This document shows positions 6,541 to 13,561 of a stretch of 41,023 bases of DNA, piece after piece (position 1 is the first letter of the stretch; every line of letters starts with the position of its first letter). The DNA is from CAYPAV01 sp964408805. Its GTDB lineage: Bacteria > Pseudomonadota > Alphaproteobacteria > UBA8366. The position numbers and the translations under genes were made by a program. The notes beneath the pieces were generated by a model. The model was not told where the DNA came from, did not search any database, and saw nothing but the letters and a program-made list of their open reading frames with translations. The stretch covers positions 1-41,023 of the forward strand of contig CAYPAV010000030.1 in NCBI GenBank assembly GCA_964408805.1. The letters are read 5' to 3'.

Positions 6541-8394
6541 TCACATTGATTTCGCTGTCGTTAAAGTTCGGCTTCTCCATTCCTTATCCCATTCTCGTTC
6601 TGCAAATTCTCGGATCAGAACATGGTTCTTTTCCATATCAGATAGGGCCACACCGTTATCCGATTGAAGATGACCCATAGGTATATTCACTTTTGCCAAA
6701 ATTGGCTTGTCGTTTTCTGGATGAAGAGAGCCATGCATCCGTGTCCGCATGAATACCATCCCTTTAGAAGTACCTTTCTTATCGATGATCTTTTTACTAC
6801 CGGTGATGAGTTCGCGTAGCTCGCTGATGAACTGACATTGCGGTCCAGACGTAGCTATCATCATTTGTTCATCAGTAGCAGATGTACACACACCGTCTGT
6901 GATGGTGTTTCCTACCAAAACATCTTGCGGCAACAGAGATAATATTTCTGATGTCGTAGCTCTGACCAAGCCCGTTACATAAGCGGCTACATATGCGTCC
7001 GAGATAGCCGACCTTTCGAGTTGGCGAGTGCTTCCGGTAAGCGTATCAAAGACCCGAGACTGATCTCTCAGACCTTGCGCGACCTTCCCATAGATGTTGT
7101 TTCCGATGAGTTTATAGAAAGCATTTTTGAACGGATGTTCGGTCTTATTGTATGTCCCCCGTTGTTCGTTGACCCATTGACCAATGTCTAAGAATGGTCG
7201 CACTCCGCCTTCTTTGGCAGGGACAACGACACCGGAAAGAATTTCAATCTCGGCACCCATGCGTCTCGCCAAATCAATCTCGGGACTGGTGACATAGCCT
7301 TCGCCTTCCAGCACATAGATCAATCCATGACCATTCTCGTCTCTGATAAAGAGGCACGGGTACCGTGTATCATTGGGAAACTTCCAACGGACCAACGCAT
7401 AGCCCATTTGATCCAAACGAAATTCGCTCAACTCTGTCGTCTCTTCGAGTTTGTCGAAGTCTGGTTCAATGACTGCGGCAAGAGCCGTTATATAGGCGCC
7501 TTCAAGATCGTAATCGGTGAACGTCTCGTTGAACGGTCCGAAGAGAAAGCACTCGTTTCTTCCACCGTGATAGCATTTGATTGCAAAATCTTCATGCCGC
7601 GTTACGAGCTCGTTACGATAGCTTCTCGTTGATGTAGAGCGGGTCGGACCCGTTCTGCGCGATGCTCGTTCAACGCCCATGATTTCATCGTAGGCGCGAC
7701 CCGCCCGCTCCAAACGAGTCGTGAATAACTGTTTAGCTAACCCACCTATTGTGATCGGTCGGTAGCTATCCACTAAATCCAAATCTCTGCATTCCTTCTG
7801 TATCCGCTCCAAATATTTCGCTGCAATCTCTGCGTCACGAAGAGCGTATTTCTCAAAGTCTTCTGGCTTCTCCCTAAGCAGTCGAAGCATCTCGTCCTTT
7901 CCGTAACCATCCGGCAAGTCGAGTTTTCTTACACCAATAATTTCACCCAAATTCTGTAGATTTTTACCATCGTCGGGCGCCAACAACATGGTGTCGGCCA
8001 AGTGCATGCGAACTAAATGCAGATTGCGGGATCTGTCATAACAACGGAGCTCAATCGGGTTGATAATGGTGACGTAGCTGGAACCTTGAACAATCTCGAC
8101 GCGTCTCTTCAATGTTCCGAAATCCGATATGACAGAAGTTTCAGCTGGAGAAAAGTGGGCCGCCAACACAACCCGTTCTGGCCACGATTTGCCCCGATAT
8201 TCATCTTGCAAAATCTCACTGACCCATTGGGCCATATTCAATCGCTTCTTCTTCTCCGCTAGATTTAGATTGGGATAGTGAATTCCCGACCAACTCCGCG
8301 AACCATCAATTCCGTACCATTGATAGGACAAGACGGAGTTTTGGTCTTTGCCTGATTGCCATTCGGCATCAATGCCGATAATTGGAATGCTCAT
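6541..8394 (-). CDS. Family B DNA polymerase, protein-primed/primer-independent type
   Basis: The protein has 617 residues. An N-terminal 3'-5' exonuclease domain shows Exo I 'GIDAEW' (D9, E11), a degenerate Exo II region (about 78-92) with D134 in 'HLADTMLL', and Exo III 'YALRD' (Y183, D187). The polymerase domain has 'YHGGRNECF' (275-283), motif A 'DLEGAY' (D296), motif B 'KLIGNNIYGK' (428-437) and motif C 'TITDG' (D500). The first Asp of the usual DTDS is replaced by Ile. 'RTRMHG' (550-555) lies where KxY/TRG-like motifs occur. All catalytic carboxylates for exonuclease and synthesis seem present. The motifs fit the DNA_pol_B_2 branch (phi29-type, mitochondrial plasmids, pipolins). At 617 residues it is near phi29 polymerase (about 575) and shorter than typical piPolBs. 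A GGAG precedes the ATG. It presumably replicates the excised element. Confidence 0.88.
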   Translation of the reverse strand: MSIPIIGIDAEWQSGKDQNSVLSYQWYGIDGSRSWSGIHYPNLNLAEKKKRLNMAQWVSEILQDEYRGKSWPERVVLAAHFSPAETSVISDFGTLKRRVEIVQGSSYVTIINPIELRCYDRSRNLHLVRMHLADTMLLAPDDGKNLQNLGEIIGVRKLDLPDGYGKDEMLRLLREKPEDFEKYALRDAEIAAKYLERIQKECRDLDLVDSYRPITIGGLAKQLFTTRLERAGRAYDEIMGVERASRRTGPTRSTSTRSYRNELVTRHEDFAIKCYHGGRNECFLFGPFNETFTDYDLEGAYITALAAVIEPDFDKLEETTELSEFRLDQMGYALVRWKFPNDTRYPCLFIRDENGHGLIYVLEGEGYVTSPEIDLARRMGAEIEILSGVVVPAKEGGVRPFLDIGQWVNEQRGTYNKTEHPFKNAFYKLIGNNIYGKVAQGLRDQSRVFDTLTGSTRQLERSAISDAYVAAYVTGLVRATTSEILSLLPQDVLVGNTITDGVCTSATDEQMMIATSGPQCQFISELRELITGSKKIIDKKGTSKGMVFMRTRMHGSLHPENDKPILAKVNIPMGHLQSDNGVALSDMEKNHVLIREFAEREWDKEWRSRTLTTAKSM

Positions 8395-8606
8395 TATAAT
8401 TCTCCTTCATAAATATTAATACTCTCTAAGGTTACTTATTAAATTTGCTTTGGGTTGCCACAAAATTGCGATCGCCCGAGAAACTTTCAGTATGAAATTA
8501 ATTTTTCCATAGACACGATGGAAATAAAACGCCGTAAATTGGTAAAAATCTGATACTTAAGACGCTGTTGGCTGAATGGCCCGCCAGATCAGTTTGAGAT
8601 TCTCGA

Positions 8607-8915
8607 TTAAACTAGACAGCGCTTTCTTCGAAATTCATAGAAGTACCGCGCCATCGTACGTAATTTGCAAGGCCAAAACGGACGACGGACACCATCAACG
8701 AAATCTACGAGCCACGCCGAAATATGAACGATCATTAAAAGTCCGCCGATGCAAACCGCCAACACAATCAAAGCGAAGTTTAGTTCATAAAATGCTGTGA
8801 ACCGATCATGCACTGTCGGTCCCGTGCTGAACGTGATAAGGCCGGTAGATAATGTATAGAGCCCGCATGCGCCTATAAAGGTACATATGAACCAGCAATC
8901 TTTGTTCGATCTCAT
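8607..8915 (-). CDS. Small two-helix membrane protein
   Basis: About 102 residues. Two hydrophobic segments lie at roughly residues 8-30 ('CWFICTFIGACGLYTLSTGLITF') and 45-70 ('FALIVLAVCIGGLLMIVHISAWLV'), followed by a basic tail rich in Arg and Lys. No family is recognised. The ATG at 8915 follows directly on an 11-G tract that can serve as a ribosome binding site. With 9 or 12 Gs the upstream gene would end in TAATG, overlapping this start, so translational coupling is likely. With 10 or 13 Gs the two proteins would be fused. Small two-helix membrane proteins in mobile elements are often holin-like or exclusion factors, but nothing specific can be claimed. Confidence 0.5.
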   Translation of the reverse strand: MRSNKDCWFICTFIGACGLYTLSTGLITFSTGPTVHDRFTAFYELNFALIVLAVCIGGLLMIVHISAWLVDFVDGVRRPFWPCKLRTMARYFYEFRRKRCLV

Positions 8916-9543
8916 TACCCCCCCCCCCACCGCGCCGCAGTTTTCTAGTAGAGATACTGTGCAGTCTTCTTACAAGTTCGTCGTTCAAAATACTTGACTG
9001 TTCTACAGATGGAATAAGTTCATTAGTTCTTATCCATTCCTTCCCTTCTTCCGGTTCCATAAGTCGATCATATTCAGAATAACTTATATCATTATATATT
9101 CTAAACTCGTCCGTAGAAGGTGAGACCACTCTTTCGTTTGTAGTCCAACACAATCTATCCTCATACTTTCCCAACCCAATGACGTCCCCAAAGGGGTCTA
9201 AGATAGGGTTCTTCTTATGATAATAATCTACCATATCATCTCTAAATTTCCACCACTCACTACGCTGAGACGACAGTTCTCGAAGTCGTTTTCCGCTTGA
9301 TAGTTTTTTAAAAAGGCTAGAATTTATTGATTCTATTTCTCTATCAATCTTCGATAAACCTTCATCTCTTTCTCTTTCTTTGGATTTAATGTCAATGTAT
9401 CTTTTATATATTTCATCATAATTATCAATATCAAATTGTGCTAATATAACACACCTCTTGAAACTTTTATCCCAATCTTTTAAATCATCTAAGGATAAAC
9501 TTTCCGGTTCTGGCCACTCCTTTCTATCTATCATGTTTAGCAT
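8806..9543 (-). CDS. Hypothetical protein with coiled coil, 3' end set by a G11 tract
   Basis: As written the frame gives 245 residues. The N-terminal half is strongly charged and probably coiled coil (about residues 35-90, 'DIKSKERERDEGLSKIDREIESIN'). A central part contains 'PFGDVIGLGKYEDRLCWTT', and 'RRLHSISTRKLRR' precedes the homopolymer. After the G-tract (five glycines) the remaining roughly 40 residues overlap the membrane-protein gene in another frame and look like a shadow translation. One G more, or two fewer, would place a TAA directly after the tract. The biologically relevant product is therefore probably about 205 residues, ending near 8915. No family is recognised. The ribosome binding site is weak. 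Its AT-rich codon use is typical of the element. Confidence 0.55.
   Translation of the reverse strand: MLNMIDRKEWPEPESLSLDDLKDWDKSFKRCVILAQFDIDNYDEIYKRYIDIKSKERERDEGLSKIDREIESINSSLFKKLSSGKRLRELSSQRSEWWKFRDDMVDYYHKKNPILDPFGDVIGLGKYEDRLCWTTNERVVSPSTDEFRIYNDISYSEYDRLMEPEEGKEWIRTNELIPSVEQSSILNDELVRRLHSISTRKLRRGGGGGNEIEQRLLVHMYLYRRMRALYIIYRPYHVQHGTDSA
8918..8928 (-). repeat. G11 homopolymer at a gene junction (possible phase-variation site)
   Basis: Eleven consecutive C on the plus strand read as G11 on the coding strand, at the end of one gene and immediately before the ATG of the next. Length changes modulo three give three outcomes: stop directly after the tract, fusion to the membrane protein, or the read-through seen here. 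Long G tracts are prone to replication or transcriptional slippage and also to sequencing error. Confidence 0.9.
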
Positions 9544-9649
9544 ATTGAATTCTTTCTAAATTCATATTTAGACAGCCCCCCCACCTCTCCTTCCGAAGTT
9601 ATGGACAGATTCCATTGCAAGCAGAGGGAGGGGGGTATGTGTCTATAGA

Positions 9650-10097
9650 CTAGTTTAACAAGCGTAACTGTACCTCTTCCGGCAGCAGATAAAAAGCTAA
9701 GGTCTCTATATCCACATCCTTTCTAGCAAAGAATTCCCAAAATTGAGGACTCTCCTTATGCCACTCCCTACATGCCTCTAGTTCCTCCCTGTAAGCCACG
9801 AGAGCAGGGTCTGGAGGCTCATATAGGTCCGAGCGAGTCGCCTCCTCAAACCTCTCCTCAAGCGTCTCTACGCGGTCGTGGAGCGCGTCTATTTGGTCTT
9901 CGTCAAAAGGGTATATCTGAGGCTACCTCCTCAACAGCCTCAACTACGTCGGTGATCCACCATCGTTTAAAGAGATTCCGATCAATGCCATCGGGTACGT
10001 ACCATTTCTTCGCGTCTGGATCCCACCAAGCACCAAGCTCCTTAGCGTCGTCTTTCTCTTCGTAGGGACAAGCCAGATAGAGTTTCTGTTTACGCAT
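9650..10097 (-). CDS. DUF5710 protein split by a UUU-UGA-C +1 frame change
   Basis: The first part (64 residues, ATG at 10097 with AAAGGA upstream, stop TGA at 9903-9905) carries a DUF5710-type domain. It shows 'YLACPYEEKDDAKELGAWWDPDAKKWYVP' and 'DRNLFKRWW', a small fold often found with primases, helicases and other mobile-element DNA proteins. Directly after the stop, the +1 frame continues for about 84 acidic codons ('DEDQIDALHDRVETLEERF' to 'LLPEEVQLRLLN') and ends at TAG 9650-9652. That frame has no start codon of its own and is closed upstream by a TAG. A +1 shift at CCC-UUU-UGA-C would join the two parts into a 148-residue protein. This could be programmed recoding, as the site resembles RF2-type signals, or one extra T in a TTTT run. 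Confidence 0.6.
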
Positions 10098-10189
10098 GAC
10101 TTTTCCTTTCATGACGTATGTTCGGGATTGCGTTGCGGATTTCGTAAACTTTACGGCGGGGCGAAGTTCTGGTATTATCCGGGTTCGCT

Positions 10190-10423
10190 TTACATCTCTG
10201 AGACAAACTTGAGGAAGTGCGCCTTAGCAATCGGCACTGCTTCCTTGCCGAGTTGCGTATGCACTTCCGCTAGTATCTCTGACATCGCCCAACCGCGTCG
10301 TCGGCTGGCCTTACCGTCATCCATCAGCTTGCTGACAAACGCAGTTACAGCGTCCACACGTTCGAGCGTCAGAAACTCTTCCGTGCTCATGACTGTATCG
10401 ATTGGGTTCGGTGTCCGATCCAT
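10190..10423 (-). CDS. Small hypothetical protein of the element
   Basis: About 77 residues, helical, soluble, no signal peptide. It contains 'MSTEEFLTLERVDAVTAFVSKLMDDGKASRRRGWAMSEILAEV' and ends 'IAKAHFLKFVSEM'. I recognise no family. I choose the ATG at 10423 because GGAG is six bases upstream; in-frame starts at 10435 or 10429 lack this. It lies between the DUF5710 gene and a 20-bp palindrome, on the integrase strand, where small regulators or excision factors are often encoded, but no helix-turn-helix can be asserted by eye. Confidence 0.5.
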   Translation of the reverse strand: MDRTPNPIDTVMSTEEFLTLERVDAVTAFVSKLMDDGKASRRRGWAMSEILAEVHTQLGKEAVPIAKAHFLKFVSEM

Positions 10424-10459
10424 AATCATCTCCAAATCTGATTTGTGGGGATGAACTAC

Positions 10460-10511
10460 CTATTAACCACCGTCGTAGTTCGTAAGAACTCACTACGACG
10501 GTGGTTAATAG
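10460..10511. repeat. Perfect 20-bp inverted repeat with 12-base loop
   Basis: Arms 10460-10479 and 10492-10511 are exact reverse complements (core ACCACCGTCGTAGT). No T-run follows on either strand, so it does not look like a simple terminator. It lies just upstream of the small gene ending at 10190. It could be a strong operator, a replication origin hairpin or an excision-related structure. Confidence 0.9.
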
Positions 10512-10611
10512 AGTTGGATTGCAGACGATTAGGTTACGTCGATTAAAGAACTTAGGATTATTATTTGATAAAAATATTGCCGAAAATAACTATTTAACAA
10601 ATTATAAGTCT

Positions 10612-10660
10612 AATGATGATGAATAAAATAGACATTATATTCATCATTCATTATTTTTTT
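10612..10660 (+). terminator. Hairpin with T7 tail
   Basis: Near-complementary arms AATGATGATGAAT (10612-10624) and ATTCATCATTCATT (10639-10652) are followed by seven T (10654-10660), as in an intrinsic terminator reading rightward. No plus-strand gene lies just to its left, so it may instead shield the integrase region or act in both directions. The surrounding spacer 10512-10697 is very AT-rich and has no gene. Confidence 0.4.
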
Positions 10661-10697
10661 ACATATATATTTATAATAGACACTAATTTTTACTTCA

Positions 10698-11699
10698 TCA
10701 TCCGAGTTTCATTGCTAAATCTGCGGCCTTCAAATGCGTGTATCTCTGCAACATCCGCAGATCCTTATGACCAGTGATAGCTGCCACCTCCATCACGTTC
10801 AGCCCCTTCTCGAAGAAACGGCTAGTAGCCTCATGTCTGAGGTCGTGGAACCTCAAATCGGATATTTCCGCTTTATCGCAGACCCGTTTCCAAGCGCTCT
10901 TCAGTGCTTCGAAATGTATCGGGAATACCGGTTCATGAATGTCGTCGTCGGTACGTGACAGATCCTCTAACAGAGCGACAGCCGTGCTTGATAGGGGCAC
11001 GTCTCTATTCTCTCTATTCTTTGTATTAGTTATATGCACGTATCGGCTCTCCAAATGCACGCCGTCCCACATGAGAGATAGCATCTCACTCCGTCGCATA
11101 CCGGTCTCAATGGCAAGCTTCACTAGAGGTAATAACCAACGATTAGACGACTGGCCACATGTCGATAGCAGTCGTTTTTCTTCGTCGTCCGTAAGACGGC
11201 GGCTTCGGCTATTCTTCTCTGTAGGACGCTTAATCTGTTTTACGGGGTTGTTGGGAATTGCGTACCCCCACTCACGTATGGCGACCGTCAACGCGGCGCT
11301 CATGATGGATAACTCTCTGCAGACAGAACCCGGTGACACCTCAACTAGGCGCTGATCCCGATACTCAGCAATATGAGAGGATTGAAGGAGCCCTATCCCA
11401 ATTTTAGAAATTGAATGGCGCAGCATTTTTTGTATCCGCGTCTTCTCGGAACTCGCCCCTCTTTTCTGTGGCGTAACTTCTTCTGAATACCTTTCTAGAA
11501 TCTCACCAAACGTCTTCACAGGCGCATGTTTGCTGTTGGTAAAGACACCCCTTTCTATCTGTCTTTCAATCTTTCCAGCCCACTCAACGGCGTCGGTTTT
11601 ATAGGAGAACGTTCGTGTTTGTGTCGGATAGCCCATTTTTCGAATTCGAGCCTCCCAACGAACACCAATCTTGCTTTGTCGTTTCGTAAATGTCGCCAT
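10698..11699 (-). CDS. Tyrosine recombinase (site-specific integrase)
   Basis: The 333-residue integrase catalyses integration and excision between the 54-bp attachment sites. The N-terminal part ('VRWEARIRKMGYPTQTRTF', residues 13-31) is an AP2-like/arm-binding domain, followed by a SAM-like core-binding domain (about 60-160). The catalytic domain has the full active-site set: R202 ('TGMRRSE'), K227 ('NTKN'), H285-x-x-R288 ('FHDLRHE'), H311 ('TGHKDL') and the nucleophile Y320 ('QRYTHL'). It appears intact and is likely functional. It ends the element 114 bp from the tRNA gene, reading away from it. Its stop is TGA at 10698. This is the phage/ICE/pipolin-type integrase expected for tRNA targeting. 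Confidence 0.93.
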   Translation of the reverse strand: MATFTKRQSKIGVRWEARIRKMGYPTQTRTFSYKTDAVEWAGKIERQIERGVFTNSKHAPVKTFGEILERYSEEVTPQKRGASSEKTRIQKMLRHSISKIGIGLLQSSHIAEYRDQRLVEVSPGSVCRELSIMSAALTVAIREWGYAIPNNPVKQIKRPTEKNSRSRRLTDDEEKRLLSTCGQSSNRWLLPLVKLAIETGMRRSEMLSLMWDGVHLESRYVHITNTKNRENRDVPLSSTAVALLEDLSRTDDDIHEPVFPIHFEALKSAWKRVCDKAEISDLRFHDLRHEATSRFFEKGLNVMEVAAITGHKDLRMLQRYTHLKAADLAMKLG

Positions 11700-11771
11700 A
11701 CCTCAACCTCACTGGAGGAGAATAGGAGGATTTGGAAACATCAATCAATCAGATACGCCAGAATTAAAATA

Positions 11772-11810
11772 GATAAAGCCCACTAAGTTGTTGACTTAGC
11801 AGGCTTTATC
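11772..11810 (-). terminator. Terminator after tRNA-Pro, supplied by the element
   Basis: GATAAAGCC (11772-11780) and GGCTTTATC (11802-11810) form a perfect 9-bp stem, extended inward by CTAAG/CTTAG. On the minus strand it is followed by TATTTTAA. It lies directly downstream of the tRNA 3' end and inside the element, so the integrated copy provides the tRNA's terminator. Confidence 0.65.
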
Positions 11811-11812
11811 CA

Positions 11813-11866
11813 CTGGTCGGGGAGAGAGGATTCGAACCTCCGGCCCCTGCCTCCCGAAGACAGTGC
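11813..11866. repeat. Right attachment repeat (attR) within tRNA-Pro
   Basis: These 54 bases are identical to 2597-2650. Here the sequence is part of the intact tRNA gene, so integration preserved the tRNA. Confidence 0.93.
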
Positions 11867-11890
11867 TCTACCAGGCTGAGCTACTCCCCG
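11814..11890 (-). tRNA. tRNA-Pro (anticodon CGG)
   Basis: The 77-nt minus-strand sequence, including encoded CCA, folds as a standard cloverleaf. The acceptor stem CGGGGAG/CTCCCCG is perfect. The D arm is GCTC...GAGC. The anticodon stem CTGTC/GGCAG encloses loop TTCGGGA with anticodon CGG. The T arm GGAGG-TTCGAAT-CCTCT has one G-T pair, and the discriminator base is A. It decodes the proline codon CCG, frequent in this GC-rich core. Its 3' part is the integration target of the element. Confidence 0.95.
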
Positions 11891-12000
11891 GCGGTGTGGA
11901 GGGCTTATAGCGAAGCGGGGGCGGCAAGGCAATGGCCCCGCCGCCGCTCGCCGCCGCCGGGGGGCGGCTTAAATCATGAGAGAGCATGGGAGGCGGCACG

Positions 12001-13293
12001 ATGGATGCGAACGAATTATCGGTGACGGGCACCCTGCGCGCCATGGCGGCGGGCGAGTTGACGGCGGAGGGGTTGATGGAGGCCTGCCTGGCGCGGGTCG
12101 GCGCGCGCGAGGAGACGGTCCACGCTTTTGCACATATGGACGAGGACGCCGCCCTTGCCGGCGCGCGGGCGGCGGATGCGGCGGGTCGGCCGGGCCCACT
12201 CGGCGGCATTCCGGTCGGCTTGAAGGACATCATCGACACGGCCGACATGCCGACCGAGTACAACTCCGTCATCTACAAGGGCCACCGGCCCGAAAAGGAC
12301 GCCGCCTGCGCGACGGCGCTGAAGGCCGCGGGCGCAGTGGTTGCCGGCAAGACCAATACCACGACGTTTGCCCACCGCAACGTCAGCCCGGCCCGGAACC
12401 CGCATAATCCGGCGCATACGCCGGGAGGCTCGTCCAGCGGATCGGGGGCGGCGGTCGGCGACCGCATGGTGCCGTTGGCGCTCGGTACCCAGACCGGGGG
12501 CTCGGTGCTTCGGCCCGGCGCCTATTGCGGCACGGTCGCCTACAAGCCCGCCTTCGGCGCAATCGATTTCACCGGCACGAAACAGATCGCCCTGGCGCTG
12601 GATACGCTCGGATTTTACACGCGGAGCCTGGATGATTTGCCGTTGGTCGGCGGAGTCCTGGAGGGCAAACCCGGCCCGCTTGCCGTCGGTGACGACACGG
12701 CGGCGCCGAAGATCGCCCTGGTGCGGACGTCGAGCTGGGACAAGGCTGAGCCCGAGGGCCACGGGATTGTCGAGACGGTGTTCGGGAAACTGGCCGCCGC
12801 CGGGGCCACGGTGCGCGAGGTCGACCTCCCCTCCCCCTACCCGGAAATGTTCGACGCTCATTCGATAGTGGGGAACACCGGCGCCGTCGAATGCCTGGCC
12901 TGGGAGATCGAGAACCATTGGGACGGCATTCCGACCGTCACCCAGAAGATGATCCGGGCGGGCCAGAGAGCCGGACCCGGCGCCATGGAAGAAGCGCTGG
13001 CGGTGGGGGCCGCCGGCCGGGCCAAACTGCCTTGCCTGTTCGCGGCGGATGAGATCATTCTCACGCTTTCGGCGGCGGGCGAGGCGCCGGAAGGAATTGC
13101 GAAAACAGGCACGGCCGAGTTCAACCGCCTCTGGACCTTCCTCCACGTGCCCTGCCTGCAGATCCCCGTCGACAAGGGTCCCCGCGGCCTGCCGCTCGGC
13201 GTGCAGTTGGTTTCCCTGACGGGGAGCGAACCTCACCTCTTCGCCGCTGCCCGCTGGGCCGCGCGGAAATTGGGGCTCGATCTGTTCGGTTGA
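12001..13293 (+). CDS. Amidase (amidase signature family)
   Basis: The 430-residue enzyme belongs to the amidase signature family, which hydrolyses a carboxamide to acid plus ammonia or amine with a Ser-cisSer-Lys triad. Visible are K75 ('GLKDIIDTA'), the Gly/Ser-rich segment 'PGGSSSGSGAAV' (141-152, cis-Ser) and the nucleophile S168 ('TQTGGSVLRPGAYCG'). The C-terminal 'CLQIPVDKGPRGLPLGVQLV' is also typical. The start at 12001 is chosen because GGGAGG lies seven bases upstream; an ATG at 11986 would place this motif inside the gene. It is convergent with a second amidase/TRAP cluster and is the first core gene right of the tRNA. The substrate is unknown; it is not GatA, as no gatB/gatC are adjacent. 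Confidence 0.88.
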   Translation: MDANELSVTGTLRAMAAGELTAEGLMEACLARVGAREETVHAFAHMDEDAALAGARAADAAGRPGPLGGIPVGLKDIIDTADMPTEYNSVIYKGHRPEKDAACATALKAAGAVVAGKTNTTTFAHRNVSPARNPHNPAHTPGGSSSGSGAAVGDRMVPLALGTQTGGSVLRPGAYCGTVAYKPAFGAIDFTGTKQIALALDTLGFYTRSLDDLPLVGGVLEGKPGPLAVGDDTAAPKIALVRTSSWDKAEPEGHGIVETVFGKLAAAGATVREVDLPSPYPEMFDAHSIVGNTGAVECLAWEIENHWDGIPTVTQKMIRAGQRAGPGAMEEALAVGAAGRAKLPCLFAADEIILTLSAAGEAPEGIAKTGTAEFNRLWTFLHVPCLQIPVDKGPRGLPLGVQLVSLTGSEPHLFAAARWAARKLGLDLFG

Positions 13294-13317
13294 GGCGCTC
13301 GCTTCGCCCGAGGGTCG

Positions 13318-13494
13318 TTAGTCGGACTCTTCCGATTTCTTCTCGCGAAAGATGCGCAGAAAGTCGTAAACGCCGATCGTGACTACCAGGAGCGTGACGA
13401 TCCACAGGTCCGGCTCCATCACGCCCACGGTCGCCACGCCGAAAAACGCGATCACCATCAGCATCGAGACGGTGGCGAATATCTTATCGGACAT
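13318..13494 (-). CDS. 58-residue membrane protein between two amidases
   Basis: This short frame starts at the ATG at 13494 ('MSDKIFATVSMLMVIAFFG') and ends with TAA at 13318. It has two hydrophobic segments (about residues 5-25 and 30-47) and a charged tail 'REKKSEESD'. The GC-rich third positions and the spacing, 67 bp after the amidase stop on the same strand, support a real small gene at the end of the TRAP-amidase operon. The function is unknown. Homologues of such small proteins occasionally accompany TRAP systems, but I cannot name a family. Confidence 0.55.
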   Translation of the reverse strand: MSDKIFATVSMLMVIAFFGVATVGVMEPDLWIVTLLVVTIGVYDFLRIFREKKSEESD

Positions 13495-13561
13495 CGGCTT
13501 CCAGCCCTTCCCGTTCCAGCCGCGTATCTACACCTCGGGCGCCCCGACTTCAAACCGTTCG

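Larger units (their letters stand above)
2597..11866. mobile_element. Integrative element in tRNA-Pro carrying a family B DNA polymerase (pipolin-like)
   Basis: The 54-bp direct repeats at 2597-2650 and 11813-11866 delimit about 9.3 kb. The right repeat overlaps an intact tRNA gene, and a complete tyrosine recombinase is encoded next to it, which is the classical tRNA-integrated island layout. The contents are one replication gene (DNA polymerase B), its downstream partner, a DUF5710 gene, and small secreted or membrane proteins. No capsid, portal, terminase, relaxase, T4SS or Rep helicase genes are visible, so it is not a recognisable prophage or ICE. Pipolins are integrated elements defined by a primer-independent family B polymerase plus tyrosine integrase and tRNA attachment sites, and they are the closest known type. 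The membership is inferred, since the polymerase is shorter than typical piPolBs as I recall them. The element is clearly more AT-rich than the core to its right. Confidence 0.85.

Noticed and set aside
2597..11866. Ordinary prophage
   Set aside because: No terminase, portal, capsid, tail or lysis cassette can be recognised.
11986..12000. Earlier ATG for the first amidase
   Set aside because: GGGAGG at 11988-11993 is ideally placed for the ATG at 12001, and the extra five residues are glycine-rich leader.
12016..13236. Long minus-strand frame opposite the first amidase
   Set aside because: Arg/Gly-rich shadow of a GC-rich gene; the plus strand has the catalytic triad of a known family.
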